This document shows, one piece after another, positions 23,512 through 36,025 of a stretch of DNA of 64,000 nt (positions within the stretch are counted from its first letter, which is position 1; the number at the start of each line of letters is the position of its first letter). Origin of the DNA: Bradysia coprophila (Eukaryota; Arthropoda; Insecta; Diptera; Sciaridae); the NCBI RefSeq assembly GCF_014529535.1, contig NW_023503493.1:10882001-10946000 (forward strand), written 5' to 3'. The notes beneath the pieces are model-generated. The model saw only the letters and a program-made list of their open reading frames with translations. It was not told where the DNA came from and did no database searches. The position numbers and the translations under genes were made by a program.

Positions 23512-26500
23512 TTACACTTCTTTTTGCTGCTTGGCAGCGTTGCTCTCTTGCTTCAAACGCGATTCACAGTTACAGTATAATCGAATGCACAATCGTGTTA
23601 TTCGGATTGTTGCTTTAAACCGGATTCTGGCCTTAGCCTTTGCCAATTTCTTCTTCCATTGTTCGTCACGTGACGGCAGATCCGCCAAATATTTGAAAAT
23701 TTCGGTATTTTGGGGATCGGCAATAGCCAATACAGATAAACAACCATCGATCGTACCCAACACCAGGCCCTTACCATCTGTTGTACTCTTAATTGCGGTT
23801 AATTCAGCCTGCATTCGGTAGTTGGCTATCATTTGAGTGTCCGATGTACGGAACACTCTCAGCGTTTTCTTGCCACTGTGATAGTACAGAACGTATTCGT
23901 CACCTTCGGTGAACATACATATCACAGTGAACACACCTTCAGCCACTTTTGGTATGTACGTCTTGACTGTCGTTCCTTTACGTAGCTCCAGTAGTTCAAG
24001 TCCTCCCCTGGAAAATTTCTTTATTAAAGGAAGCAACGGATTGCATCTGAAACGTTGATATACCTAGGCGGTGCATATAGTCCAAATTTTCCATCCTTGG
24101 TACAGCTGCCACCCCACTTCAAAATCGATCGAATGTGCCTCTTCGACTTGATGTCGAAAATGCTTCCCTTTTCACTCGAAATCACAGCCACTTGAGACGG
24201 TTTGTGCGGCAGCGGTACTATGGTGATGACTTCCTGTGATGGGAAATGAAAAAAAATTGATTTTTCGATCCTGGCATTTCATATGACCGGAAGACCTTAA
24301 TACTGCACCCCTTGAATGCCACCTTGTGCAAATAATTGCCGGTTGTGGCGTTGTAAATGGCGATACAATCCTTCATTCCTTTATCAACCGATACAACAAT
24401 TATGTACGAACCATCAGAGGATACAACAGCTTGCCGGAATGGGATTCCCGGAATCATTCGAAATGAGTATTCAAATGAAAACAGCAAGACACCCTCTGCC
24501 GTAACGTGTTCAAGAAGAAATTTAATTTCCATATCACGAAATCTCGTTACCATTCGTTCACTTACCAGGCAGGGATCGAACTTGTGCCAGTGCCAGCAAA
24601 CCAGAATCATCGTCACACGTTTTATTTACATTAGCACAAGATATCGACAGAACCTTCTCGCCATGGTCTAAGAACTTTATTTGCTGTATACCGGGCTGAT
24701 CATCTCTGTACAAAACCTGTTCCGATACACGATTCCACACCAAAATTTTGCCCGTTTCCGACGAAACGATATGCTTGCCGTCGGGCGTAATTTCGGCATG
24801 CGTAACAATTGCGCCCAAATGATTGTCGGCCAGTTTGGATAGTAGTCGACCCGAACGAATTTCCCACACGCCAACACAGCCTCTGGTCACTGTCACAGCC
24901 AAGTCCGTTTGAGATAGGCTGAAATACAAAAATTTTTAAGAGATTTTCTATGGACGAAAAGTAACAACCTTATCGTGTCGATGGGAAGCTCATGTCGATC
25001 GATAACGTGCACTTGCTCGAAAATATTATTAATATTCCAGATTTTTACCGACCGGTCAATCGAAGACGTTATCACACTGTTCCAATTACCAATAGTCAAC
25101 GATTCCAGTTGAATGATTCGACCGAAATGGGCATCGAGCACCTTCATTAATTGTCTGGTTTGAAGGCACCAAACGTACAAACTTTTCCTGCAAAGTTAAT
25201 GGATATTTTATACAAAAACCTTGGATCTTGTTTTTGGCTGGTGAGTGATGATATAGCTCGTAAATTTTAAACTGAGATTAGATAAATGATACGAGCAAAT
25301 ACCTACGTGTTAGACCGAAACATCGTATCGCATTGTTTGCGTGCTTTGGATTTGGAGAGCATTAGTAAGCTTTAAGCTTCTTTAGGATTCCATTAAAAAT
25401 TAGAACATTTCGGTGGAATACAAAGACGCTTAAAGCTTTCGAAAGCTATTTAAAAGCAAAAACGCAATCGCATTTGTGTCTTCGTTTATAAAGAGCTTTC
25501 GAAAGCTTTAAACTTCTTTTGTATTCCATTGAAAAATTTCACTTTTCAAATGGTATCCAAAGCTCGCAAATCCTATGTAAAGCACACTCTCAATGCGATA
25601 CAAGTATTACATGATTTTATCGAACATGCAACTGAAGAGTCATTTAGCTGGTTTTTGAAGGTGTATGCAAGGTGTATGGAAGGTTCAACAAGTGTTCGGA
25701 CGAAATTACATTACCTAACACCAGCGACAGCGTAATTCAGTGTTGCGCTCACCATAAACGAATTGGAGGTCATCATTTTCGTGGTAATGTTTCGGACACC
25801 ATGCGGCAGTGCCAAATAAATGGCTTCGTTCGGCAAACGTTCGCTGAAATCCCACACAACGAAACCCTTTCCCGTCGATCCAAGCAGCATCGTATCGTCC
25901 TTGTCGAGTTTCAACTGTAAAAGTTGTTCCTTTTCATCGTCCATGTATCGTGGCAGAGACTTAACTTGTTGCCAAGCTGTACCGGCCGACTCGGATTCTA
26001 TGTACTCGAACTGGACTACCTGGAAAATGGAATAATTCGTACGGTGAGCAGTGAATGATTCATGATTCATTCATTCGATGTCGAAGTACCTCGCAGTTAT
26101 CCGGCGACGGGCAACAGTAAATTATATTCCATTTAGCATCAAACACTAGTGTGTTGTAAAAGTCAACAGTAGCGACATTTTCCGATCCCGTATAAGTTGT
26201 TAGTCGAAGCCGGGGATCGTTAATGGAACCGGTCCAGAACATTAGATGATAAAATTCATTGTCCCGGATTTTCATGGCTGCAATAGATTGTGTGGGGTTG
26301 ATGTAATGTTGCGACACATTTTCGTGTGACTAAAATTACCTAAAATCTCCCATTCGTCGGTGACGAACGTGATTTCCTTTATATCGATAAAGTTTCCTCT
26401 CATATCCAATCGTGCCAGTTTCCGCTTAGTGTTGACGAATAAACTGTAAATCGAGGTCGAGAGGGAATATGCTCATTCGTTTTCAATATTTAAAATGAAC

Positions 26501-29500
26501 TTCTTACTTTTGGTTTAGCAGATAGATCCCAGTAACATCGTCCGTCTCCTCGAACGGATTGTTAATTATCACAAATTCACTGGACAACATATTGAGCAGA
26601 ACACTCTGTTCGTGAAAAAAAAAATGGTTTACTTGCTGGCAGATGTAGCTAAGCTCTGAGGAAGAGGAAATGAAGCACAGGAGAAGAGGAAAATATGGAG
26701 ACAAGAAGCATTCAAGGAAAGGTTGAACAGAGCCCAAAGCAATTTGATTTACATTAAAGAGCAAAACTTACTTGATTATTGTTGGTATACGCAGCAGCCC
26801 ATTTATTATCCGGGCTTAAGACCAGCTGCTGCATAATACCTTCGATGCCCGGATTTACATCCCTGGTCAAATCTGAAGTGGACAAATCCCACGTAATGAA
26901 CCGCGTTGAAATCGAGACCATGTACCGTAAATCATTTGTCAGGGCAAATCCGAACACGGCGAACTGATGTCCTTCCAGAGAATACTAAAAAAAGTCTTCG
27001 ATTGAACCGAATTCAACCAGAACCAGTGCAAAATATACTTTCAAAGGACCACCGGGTGTGTGAAGGCAATGATTCAACGGAATCAATGAGCAATGCTTCG
27101 GCCCGCTGTTATCACATGCGTTCAGCAACATTTTTATATTGGCATTGCCACCGATTTCCGGTAACAGACGTCCAACCAACTGCGGTGCTAGCATATTGGG
27201 ATAAATTGCTAAAATGGCACCGCCGAGGCGAAGAGCATCGGCAACCAACATCAGTTCTCGTCTTGAATCTTTGTCGTCCGTGTTGATTGACGCATCCTCG
27301 AAATCAGCTAGTACAGCTTGGAGTGGACAGCTAGACAATTTGGCATGCAGCCAATCATAGTTGAAGAGAACATTTTCGTACAAGTCTTGAAAGCGACGTG
27401 ACCGTACGAGATGGTAAGGAAGTTCACCAAACTAAGTTTGGAAGAAAAATTTATTTGTTGGGGCAAGAGCGTCGAATGACAGTCATTTACTTTGCGGAGA
27501 TTGTATCGTGATATTGTCCCTTCTTTATTGGTAAATGCTAATGGTTGCACTGGCACCTTACGATCTGCTGAACCTTCTTTTTCGGTTAGATTAAATCTGA
27601 AAATCATTGGCAAATGGTAAAAAGTGTCAACTACTCGAATGTCAGTTCATCCGGCAAGCAAAAATCATTCTCTTCGAACTACCTATGTCGCTGGATTTCC
27701 GTAAATTTGAACGGCTTCGGCTTACCACCGCCCCATATTCCCAAATAATAGTCAGCAATGGACGAGTGGAAATACGTTGCCATGTTCATATTCTTGAAGT
27801 ATCGTTCACGTGCCGTGTCGCGGAATTGTCGATGGTACCAGTTCATAACGTTGACACCATCCGCTTCACGTTCGCTCAAATAGTTGGGCAAATCGTTTCG
27901 TATACGTGTCCACAGCAGTGGCGGTATTCGACGAACCGGCGGTAAATGGTATTGGTAGACATCGTCTAGCACTTTGTCGTCAAGTGATATCAGATCTTCC
28001 AGTTCACTTTCGGATAGACCGGACTTGGCTGCAGTTATGTAGGCCAATGCGTGGAATACCAAAATGCGACCATGCTAAATCATGAAGGAGTAGAGAAGTA
28101 ATGTTTGATCTTTCTATGGTCTCTGTGGTTTTGTGTACCTGTTTCTCGATTCTCTCGAATAGCATCATGATGGAGTCCATGACTGTCGATGCTAAATGGG
28201 TTTCTTGCGGTCTCGTATAACTTCTCCAGCGGCAGATTTCAGCGAAAACTAATTTCACGAAAATTGGCAATGAGCATTTCGCGATTGCATTTGAAACTAG
28301 TCGCCATTGATAGTTGTTCAAGTCACGGCAAGCCGTCTTCATCCACATCCTTTAATCAAAAAAATCAAAATAATTTTTTGGTTCAATCAAATATGTGGAG
28401 TGGAGGCTATGCAAGTTAGCAGGATTGGTATCTGATTCTTACTTAATAACATTCATCGCCAGATCTTCGCCTAATGCTGTAACTTCAACGAAATTTTCGT
28501 CAATATCTATCATTCTACGCAGCAGGTGATATTCTCTCGATACTGTTGGATTCGCTTCTTCGTTCGCGCATGTCACTATAATCTGGTCATTCAAAAGAAC
28601 TTTTCAGTGTTGGTCGGTGCATGCAGATGTTTGAAATTGAAAATGTTATTTCACCTTGCAATTCGGTGGCATTCTAGTCGGTAGCCACGATACCTTATCC
28701 TGTGCGCCGGTCAATTGATCAACCGAATCCAGGAAAAGGAACAAAGGTTGGTTGACTGATGCATACGTTAGGAGTTGTTTAAAGTGTGCGGTCAATGGAA
28801 CAAGATCGTCGGGAATGTTCTCGAATGGAAGCATAAAATTGTAGGATATCTGTCGATTAAGGTGGTCGTGAGTTACACTTTTTGTTATGAAATTTCAACA
28901 GGCACGGACTGGCGATTCCCGAAAGACCCTTCGGATTTTTGTATAAAATTTGTTAATTTTGAGGCTTTTAAAAATGAGCTGTTGCTCGTGAGTAGTCAGT
29001 CCGGCCCTGCATTACAGGCCACTCACTTGCTGACAAATGGAAATTAGTGTAGGAGTCAGAGCACTTGAATCAGGTGTCGTTCCCAAAAAACGGACAATGC
29101 TGATCGGCTTTACATGACTGAACCAATCCGTCAGCGATAGCGATGCACTTTTAGCTAACAGTGATGTCTTACCACAACCTCCCTCTGAAATACAACTGGT
29201 AATTAAGTACTGCAAAGCGGAACCAATTTCCGGTTTTCATTATTGCATTACCGCCATACAGTACCAACGGCTTCTCCGATTCATTCGTCATATATTGATG
29301 GATGTGAATCAAACTTTCCTCGCGCCCATAAAACACTTTAACGGAATTATTGCAGGCGTGCAAATGTTGCAGTATTTCCGTCACAATTTGACCTTGCGCA
29401 CTGGAGTCTTCTTTGCGCATCGCACGGTCGACCAGCTTGACAATGTTTTTGTAGAAATGGGCGATGAAGTGATTCAAATATTCATCATGGGTTTCGGTAT

Positions 29501-30684
29501 CCAATCCTTCGCGACCGATCCACTCAACAGTGTATCTGAAATGGGAAGTAGTTTTCGTCAAACCGAATTCATGGACACTGTCTTATGGTGGACGTCATTC
29601 ACGAACGGCCTTACTTTTGCATATTTGTCGATTCGATTTTATTCGGCAGTCGCTCGTCTCTCAAGTTTGCTAACAGCTTTGATGACTCAGTGTCCAAACT
29701 TCTATTGATAATATCAACGAACAGAGACGCTTTCTTCAGATTCTGCAGATTAATGTTGTTGATATAACGTACATAAGCCAGGCAATGGTTCTTGGTGTTT
29801 CGAACATTCAGAATTCCATTTATAACTTCCCGTTCAGTAACTGAAAAACTTGCAATTTCAAATAACGTTTTCTATAATCACAACCAACCACTGTCCCATA
29901 CCAGACATGAAGTAATTGTGCATCAGTTCCTTATCAAATTTATTCGCTGCCTGCAAAGATGCGGCAGACTTTCGTAAAAGTTTTTGCATTTTGTTCAACG
30001 TATCCCACCAAATGGCTTGGTCTTCTGCTTGTAGTTTCGGTACTCTCTGTGAACGTAGTATTAAGACACGTTTAAGAGCTAAACCGTTTTCTGAACGAAC
30101 TCACTTTATTGTTAAAGTTGATTAAAATGGAAGAGATTGGCTGTAACACACTGATCGGTGGCACCGCATTACTATCCTTTTTATACCATGTATCCAACAG
30201 TACACCGTCGATTCCTAATGCCGTCAGTTCATCCCTTAACAGTTGCAATTCCGATGACAAAATGTACGTCGGAATAGGTCGATACCCGTACTTCTGTCCC
30301 AGAAAGACCACAAAATTCGGACCCATCGACAATCTTTGACAATTTTCGATTTCCTTCATGCACAATTCGGTGGTCATGTGATCGTCTGTGGCCTCGTCTC
30401 GAACGCCCCATCTCATGTCGACCACTTGAAATTCCAATCCATGTTTTTCCCTGCAATAGTCTTTAATCCGTGGGTAACACTTAGCCATGAGTGTGTTACG
30501 TTCCATTGTTGTATCTGGTGGTCAAACACATTTTTTTCGAGTTGGGGATGATGTTGGAACGAACAATTTTTAAATTGTTACCTGTGAACGTTGAACTGGT
30601 GAAAATGCGAACGATTTTCGAACTAACCGGAGGCAAAGACTCCAGCGAGCCAGCGAATATCAGATCAACCGTTCGATCATCCAT
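23512..30684 (-). CDS. NWD1/NWD2-type STAND NTPase (DUF4062-NACHT-WD40), 22 exons, complete
   Basis: Large signalling NTPase of the STAND class, predicted to switch between ATP- and ADP-bound states and use WD40 propellers as sensor or scaffold. Exons in coding order: 30684-30582, 30514-30105, 30046-29902, 29840-29615, 29535-29252, 29184-29027, 28849-28655, 28582-28443, 28349-28139, 28074-27683, 27596-27491, 27431-27039, 26984-26772, 26605-26508, 26443-26340, 26277-26090, 26019-25715, 25187-24969, 24918-24566, 24495-24296, 24233-24064, 24007-23512. These total 5109 nt, 1702 residues, with the frame closing at every join. The N-terminus (VRIFTSSTFT, then DMRWGV and FLGQKYGYR) is DUF4062-like. 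The P-loop GEGGCGKTSLL is at about 389-399; Walker B LFLFLDSVDQL is near 478-488. WD40 repeats run from about 920 to the C-terminus (for example ILVWN, VKIWN). Two donors are weak (GTTGTT after 24969, GTCTTC after 24296). Function in flies is not established to my knowledge. Confidence 0.92.
25320..25606. repeat. Foldback element in intron 17 of the NWD gene
   Basis: CGTATCGCATTG...GTGCTTTGGAT at left pairs with the region ending near 25606 (CAATGCGATAC), and GCTTTCGAAAGC palindromes lie between. The intron is otherwise noncoding and is the longest in the gene. Confidence 0.7.
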
Positions 30685-31741
30685 TTTCCGACAGGTTCAC
30701 CAATGAACTGAATGAAAATTGGCGAAACGTAAATGAGGTTCTTTGGTGAAAATCAAAACAATGCGGGAAGGTCATTTTCTCCCAGTATTTTTAGAATGAA
30801 ATTGTTTGATCGATAACTTAAGTTTCTGGCGGCGTGCTAGTCATATGTTCGCGGATACGAATATATGCGCCCCATTGACGATGTGTTAATGTAAACATTT
30901 TCATTTTATTGGAAATTCACGTGATATAGAGATACATTTCGACGTTTCATTTGAAAAGGTAAAAATAAAATTGATTGATAACAATCAAGTCCTCGTGTGC
31001 ATGTAATAAAAGAAAAGCTCTTGTGGAAAATGCGAGCGAATATAAATTAGGGTGGGTCGAGTGTGCCATTCATCCTATTGTATACGAATTTCTCCAGCAA
31101 TTTTACAGATGTGAACTACATGCTATTTATTTCAGCCTTCCAATGATAGTTGATGTAGTCTGCTAAAATGTGCGGTAAGAGCGTCAATTAAGACTCGGAA
31201 CCATGGCACTCGGGATTTCACTTCTTAAAAAATTCTTAAAATTCTTAAATTTATGAATTTTAAAGAATTTTAAAAATCTTAGGAATTCCTTAATAAGTCC
31301 GAACGATAAACCCCTTGGACCTTTATCTACAAAATTGCTGAAAAGAATGTTTTAAATATTGCATCAAACGAAAGATATTACGGTTTTAAAACATCGCTGC
31401 ACTGGACACAACACATGAAGAATTGCACTTTATTTGCACATCTAAACACACTGCCTCCAACTTTTTATTACAGAAACGATAATTCACACACTTGTTTATC
31501 AAATTCCAGAATTAATTTGACAAAAAACACTTTTTAACAAACTAAGAAACAGAAAATTAAACCCGAAATTGTTGAATAACTGCCATTTTTCCAATTGTTG
31601 AGCTTTGATTTTGACAACTAAATTGTGGTATGCAACACAGTTTATACCACACCATGCTATACCATACCAGCTGTATATACCATTTATTATTGTCAAAATC
31701 AAAGCTCAACAATTGGAAAAATGGTAGTTATTCAACATTAA
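30685..31741. other. Upstream region of the NWD gene
   Basis: No coding signal. It should hold the NWD promoter (minus); no clear TATA box seen. A strong hairpin follows at 31572-31738. Confidence 0.5.
31572..31738. repeat. Foldback element with long near-perfect arms
   Basis: TTGAATAACTGCCATTTTTC at left pairs with GAAAAATGGTAGTTATTCAA at right, followed inward by CAATTGTTGAGCTTTGATTT / AAATCAAAGCTCAACAATTG. The loop holds repeated ATACCA words. It adjoins the retroelement fragment. Confidence 0.88.
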
Positions 31742-32155
31742 CTATTGTTTTTTATTCTCATTCCAAAGAAGATAATAAATCTCGTCCAATGCTTGGGTTG
31801 ACGGCAATGTACCGAGCACAGAAGCTGAATTTCCACGTTGAATGTCTATTGATAGTCTCTGCCGAAGGAAAGGCGTAGCTCTCTTCTCGTTAGTGACATT
31901 CGAGATTCTCTTGCCTAATTCGGAAACAAATTGCTTTGCATGAGGACCCCATGGACCAAGCGTTTCAAAACCTAAAGGAACAAAGAGGTATTGGCCAATT
32001 AAAGAATTATATAGTGTGATCTTTTTATCCTCTGCCGTTTTTGCCACCCGACCAACATGTCTTGAACTGTTCATCAAATACGTTTTTGCAACTGTGTCTC
32101 GGCAAGTTGCGTCCCATAGCAAAAACCATGCTGTTTTCTGTTTTTTTTACATTTG
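31742..32155 (-). pseudogene. Non-LTR retroelement fragment (reverse-transcriptase C-terminal region)
   Basis: The minus-strand open frame reads LLWDATCRDTVAKTYL, then FVPLGFETLGPWG and FVSELGKRISNVT and RQRLSIDIQRGN, near the C-terminus of many animal reverse-transcriptase proteins (pattern: D.tC.dt.A, P.g.ETLG, F..elG.ri, R.S..iQr.N). The reverse transcriptase domain is absent. The listed 5' end has no ATG and simply continues from the upstream AT-rich flank. It stays open for about 127 codons, so it may be fairly young. Confidence 0.75.
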
Positions 32156-34048
32156 CACAAAAATGAGCAATAATGGTTTCACGTTAAAAAAAACGATGTG
32201 AAGGACGTCTCAGCCAAAAATAGGTTACTAAGTTCTATGAGTCTTTTGGCAAATATTAGAAAATCAATTTTCCTAAAATAGAATTCATGCACATTGCATT
32301 GATGGTAGATAGTGGTCTGCTAGTGTAAAAGCTACAAAAACCCTAATCTTGAAAAAAAAAGCAAACGAAAATAATTGATCCACCCTAACGAGTGCTTGTT
32401 CCCTTGTAAATGTTTTATTAGAAAATTTATATTTCTACATTCGTGAATTTTCATATATTGAATTTCTTTTAATAGATAAACTCGTGGATGTATGTTCACT
32501 TTAAACAAAAAAAAATTAATCGTTCGATAAAAAGACTAATTTCCATATATGGAATCTTACATGCACTCCAATCGTTAACATTTACCATACATTCGTGTAA
32601 ACAAATATTATGAGCAATTATTTCAGACCTCCTCATTTCCGTTACATCGATAAAAATCTGCTCTATAGGTTTGTAGGTTTGGATGATTTCATTAAAATTG
32701 TAACTCTTTTCAGTGCTGATTTCAAAATTAAATTATAAATAACTCGAGAAATACGCGTTGTCCAAAGTTAAAATTATATTCTTCCCCCGCATATAGGGGT
32801 GGACCATATAACTTCACAGGGATTGTTTTCCTCGAGTTATTTAAGAGAATATTTTGATGGTAGCCCTGAAATAGATTGTTATGTAATTTATGAATGATCT
32901 CGTGTGTACAGAGCGAATGCCTTTCTCGTTGTTTGTCGTTTTTGCGAAAGGTCAAAAGGTTGTTGTGGAACCAAATCATTATACTGAAAATGCTCTGGAG
33001 TTATTATACATTCATAACTAGGTGTGACGGGTGTTTTTGTGACGGTAAATGAAATGAGAACAATGATAAAATTTTCTAGCTTTTTTTTCAATGCTAAATA
33101 TAATTTGGAAGAAAGATCAGGCCTATACGTTTGTTTATGCTTGAAACATAGTCCGTTTTTGTAGTCTACGGTTATTTACAGTGTTCGTATTTTACTTTTA
33201 TGTTGATTAAAAACAGGGCCGTAGCTAGGGCACTACTTCAGGCAGTGATCAGGTGAGCGCGAAGTACCCTATGCAAAGATTTTTTGAAGGCAAACATTTT
33301 TATCTACCTTGACCTGGACGTGATTTGATAAATTTTAACCTGACCTGAAATCTTTATTTTTGTATCGAACATTGGTAACGATATCAAGAAAAATATAAAT
33401 TTGGCATCTGCTAAAACTACAAGTGATACGCACTTTCTTCAGTATTCGGTGGCAATTCCAGTTCGATTGTGTCGTATGAGAAACATCAGGAGTATCGAGA
33501 TAAATACTCTTGTTCCCCTGTTTTCTGTTCTCTACTGTTGGAAGTTCCAACTTGCAACGTTGATAATTGATACATTGCAAACGAATTTGAAAGAAGTGGT
33601 TGATTATGCACGTTATATCAATTAGTAATTATGACCAAACCAAAACAGAGAAAAAGAGTTGTATGCAAGAACAGGTGGTTTGTCTTCACCCATTACGCTT
33701 ATCCACCTTATCTTCTCGTGTGAATTAAAATTGCAGCGACGAAAATGTTTGCTGTCGCATCACAGGATTAACATGCTGTAAACGCGTCATTTAAATCAAA
33801 AACAATGCCGTTGTCATAGTAGTACATGTGAGGAAATTGTTGAAATTAAATTGTCTGATTAAATATTGAAACTAGAAACATATTTGTATTCTGAATCAAC
33901 AGTATAGTTTCATTGCATGTTTTAATTGTTTAACAAAAGCAGATGCAAAAACTGCGCATATTGTTCGTCGAGTTTGTTTAACTTGAGGCACCAGCTTCAA
34001 GGCTTCATGAGACACTTCACTTTTTTCAGCATTCGGTTCCGAAATTGT

Positions 34049-34225
34049 ACTGTTTTGCAAACGTAAAAAATCCCACCTTCGTATCTAAGCGGTACTCCTT
34101 GGTATTTCTCATAAGCCATTTGAAACAGCTCACGAAATGAGAGAAATTATAGATAACGAAATTTGAGGAGAACAGCAGAAACATCTTACATAGAAAAGTG
34201 GGATTTTTTACGTGGGCAAAACAGT
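34049..34225. repeat. Foldback element 34.0 kb
   Basis: Begins ACTGTTTTGC..ACGTAAAAAATCCCAC and ends GTGGGATTTTTTACG..GCAAAACAGT. The inner section also pairs (TCATAAGCC, CATTTCG...CGAAATG). Noncoding. Confidence 0.88.
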
Positions 34226-34825
34226 GTGATCAAAAAGTTTTAATGCTAAAGTTCACAGAGTTTCATTTATTGTGTGGAATTTTTCAAGCTACAATTGATA
34301 AATAATCCGATTCAGTTTCTGAAAATTTTCCTAAATTCAACGGAAAAAAAAGTTATCAAACCATGTTCAGCCAATCTAATTTATGTTTTAGAGAAGATAC
34401 GTATCGAACGTTGATTTCGTAGACATTGTTGTTTTCGATCAACCGTACAAAACACTACACAGGGCCTATTTTAAAGCTTTTAGTAACGGCAAGCGTGTCG
34501 CCATGTAACGCTTAAATCTATTACTTCAACCTTTTCAAACATTTCGCTATGTGAGGTAACACTAACCAGAGTTCATCACTTATTTTTGTCATCGTTTATT
34601 TTACACTTTTTGTACTTTTCATTGATTTAGTACCTCATCTCTGTTCGGAACCCTCAACCCATGCTGTATACTGTTGGTGAAGTAGCATCAAATACTGGTG
34701 ACACTTTCCATATTCATTATTTTCTATGATAACATCCCCAACTCGAAATAAAATCTTGATTACGACAGTTCTCATGTGAATTTTGTTGATGCGAGGCGAA
34801 GCTGTAGCTGTAGGAGACTCATTAA

Positions 34826-34911
34826 AGCATGTAAAATCTATTACATAACTCAGGGTAAAAATGAAATGTTTTCTTTTCGTGTGTTTATTGACCTTGGCTT
34901 CGCCTCGTGAA
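34826..34911. repeat. Degraded second copy of foldback element 4
   Basis: It shares GCATGTAAAATC, ATTACATAACTC, TTTTCGTGTGTTTATTGACC and GGCTTCGCCTCG with 4434-4515. The right arm is missing. Confidence 0.75.
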
Positions 34912-35847
34912 TGTTGAAATTAAACTCTGCATTGCAGAGTCTGCAACAACATATATTCTTCAATTATCTTTCTTAATTTTCCACTACTTAGTCGTAATAA
35001 TATGTCAACTTTAGGCTGAAAATATTAAACAAGGAAAAGTAAGCAAATCCATTCGATTTAAAATGCGTCTATAAATAACATACAGTAAAAATACTGGTGA
35101 TAAACTTAATAAAATTCAATACAACATGTTTTTGAAAATGATAACAGTGTCAGATCAATTAAATCGAATATAGACGGATTCCTTTATTTATTATTGTTTT
35201 GATAAATGGACCTTTAGCCAACAACGTTTGAGGGCTCGTATTCAAATCGAAAAACTAAGAATTCGTTTTCTCAACTCAGTGACGAAAAACGAAACTTTTG
35301 TTGGCTTTTTTAAGCACAAAACTTTCTATGCAATCGACTGATAAATGACTTAAGCGGCAGTAGATTGTCCAGGCCGAATGTGATCATGTGCCTAAAAAAT
35401 CATTTAACACTCGGTTGCATAAATAACTATTAAGTAATTCCGTCGTAATATGTTCCCTTTTCCATGCATAACTTCAACCTTTTTTCACCTTAGCCTCTAG
35501 TAACAAAAAAAAAAACCTTTCAAAACGTGCCGCATAAATGACTATTTTGGGCGTTGTACTTTTCGCCACTAGTGATGAAATGAATCTTGTTGTGGCATTA
35601 CTGCATTAAGTTTTCCATTTCAATACTAGTGCTGAGAACACAGTTTGCAGTAGCCCTGCGCTATGTAAATTATGAACCGCCTCTTTACTATGCATCCCAA
35701 GATGTCATTGAAATGATAGATTAATTGAGTTGCTGGAAAAAAACTCAATGATTGTTTGCTGGTTGATAAGTTGACAAACAAATGATTGTTACGTGCACAC
35801 AATTCCGTACCTCTCCGGTTGAACTTTTTTTTTAAAATTATAAACGG

Positions 35848-35890
35848 TATATATAGTCGCGTCGTTTCGGTGGCATCATCACTTTATTGC
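35848..35890 (+). promoter_or_regulatory. Likely TATA box and start region of the P450 gene
   Basis: TATATATAG at 35848-35856, followed about 25-30 bp later by ATCATCACTT, a plausible initiator near 35878. The P450 start codon is at 36026, leaving a 5' UTR of about 150 bp. Confidence 0.6.
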
Positions 35891-36025
35891 TCAATGTTTT
35901 AATAACAGACAATAAAAGCTCCTGACTAAGAAACCGTTAGCATCTTTATCTAACTGAATATCCGTTGCAATTTGAATCGCGCAATCATTTTCATTTGCTG
36001 AAAAAAGGGGAAAATTTTAACGAAA

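Larger units (their letters stand above)
32160..35847. other. Gene-poor interval before the P450 gene
   Basis: 3.7 kb, AT-rich, with a foldback (34049-34225), degraded copies of other repeats (34461, 34826), and a CAGGGCCGTAGCTAGGG transposon-like end at 33216. Short open frames have no recognisable family. Confidence 0.55.
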
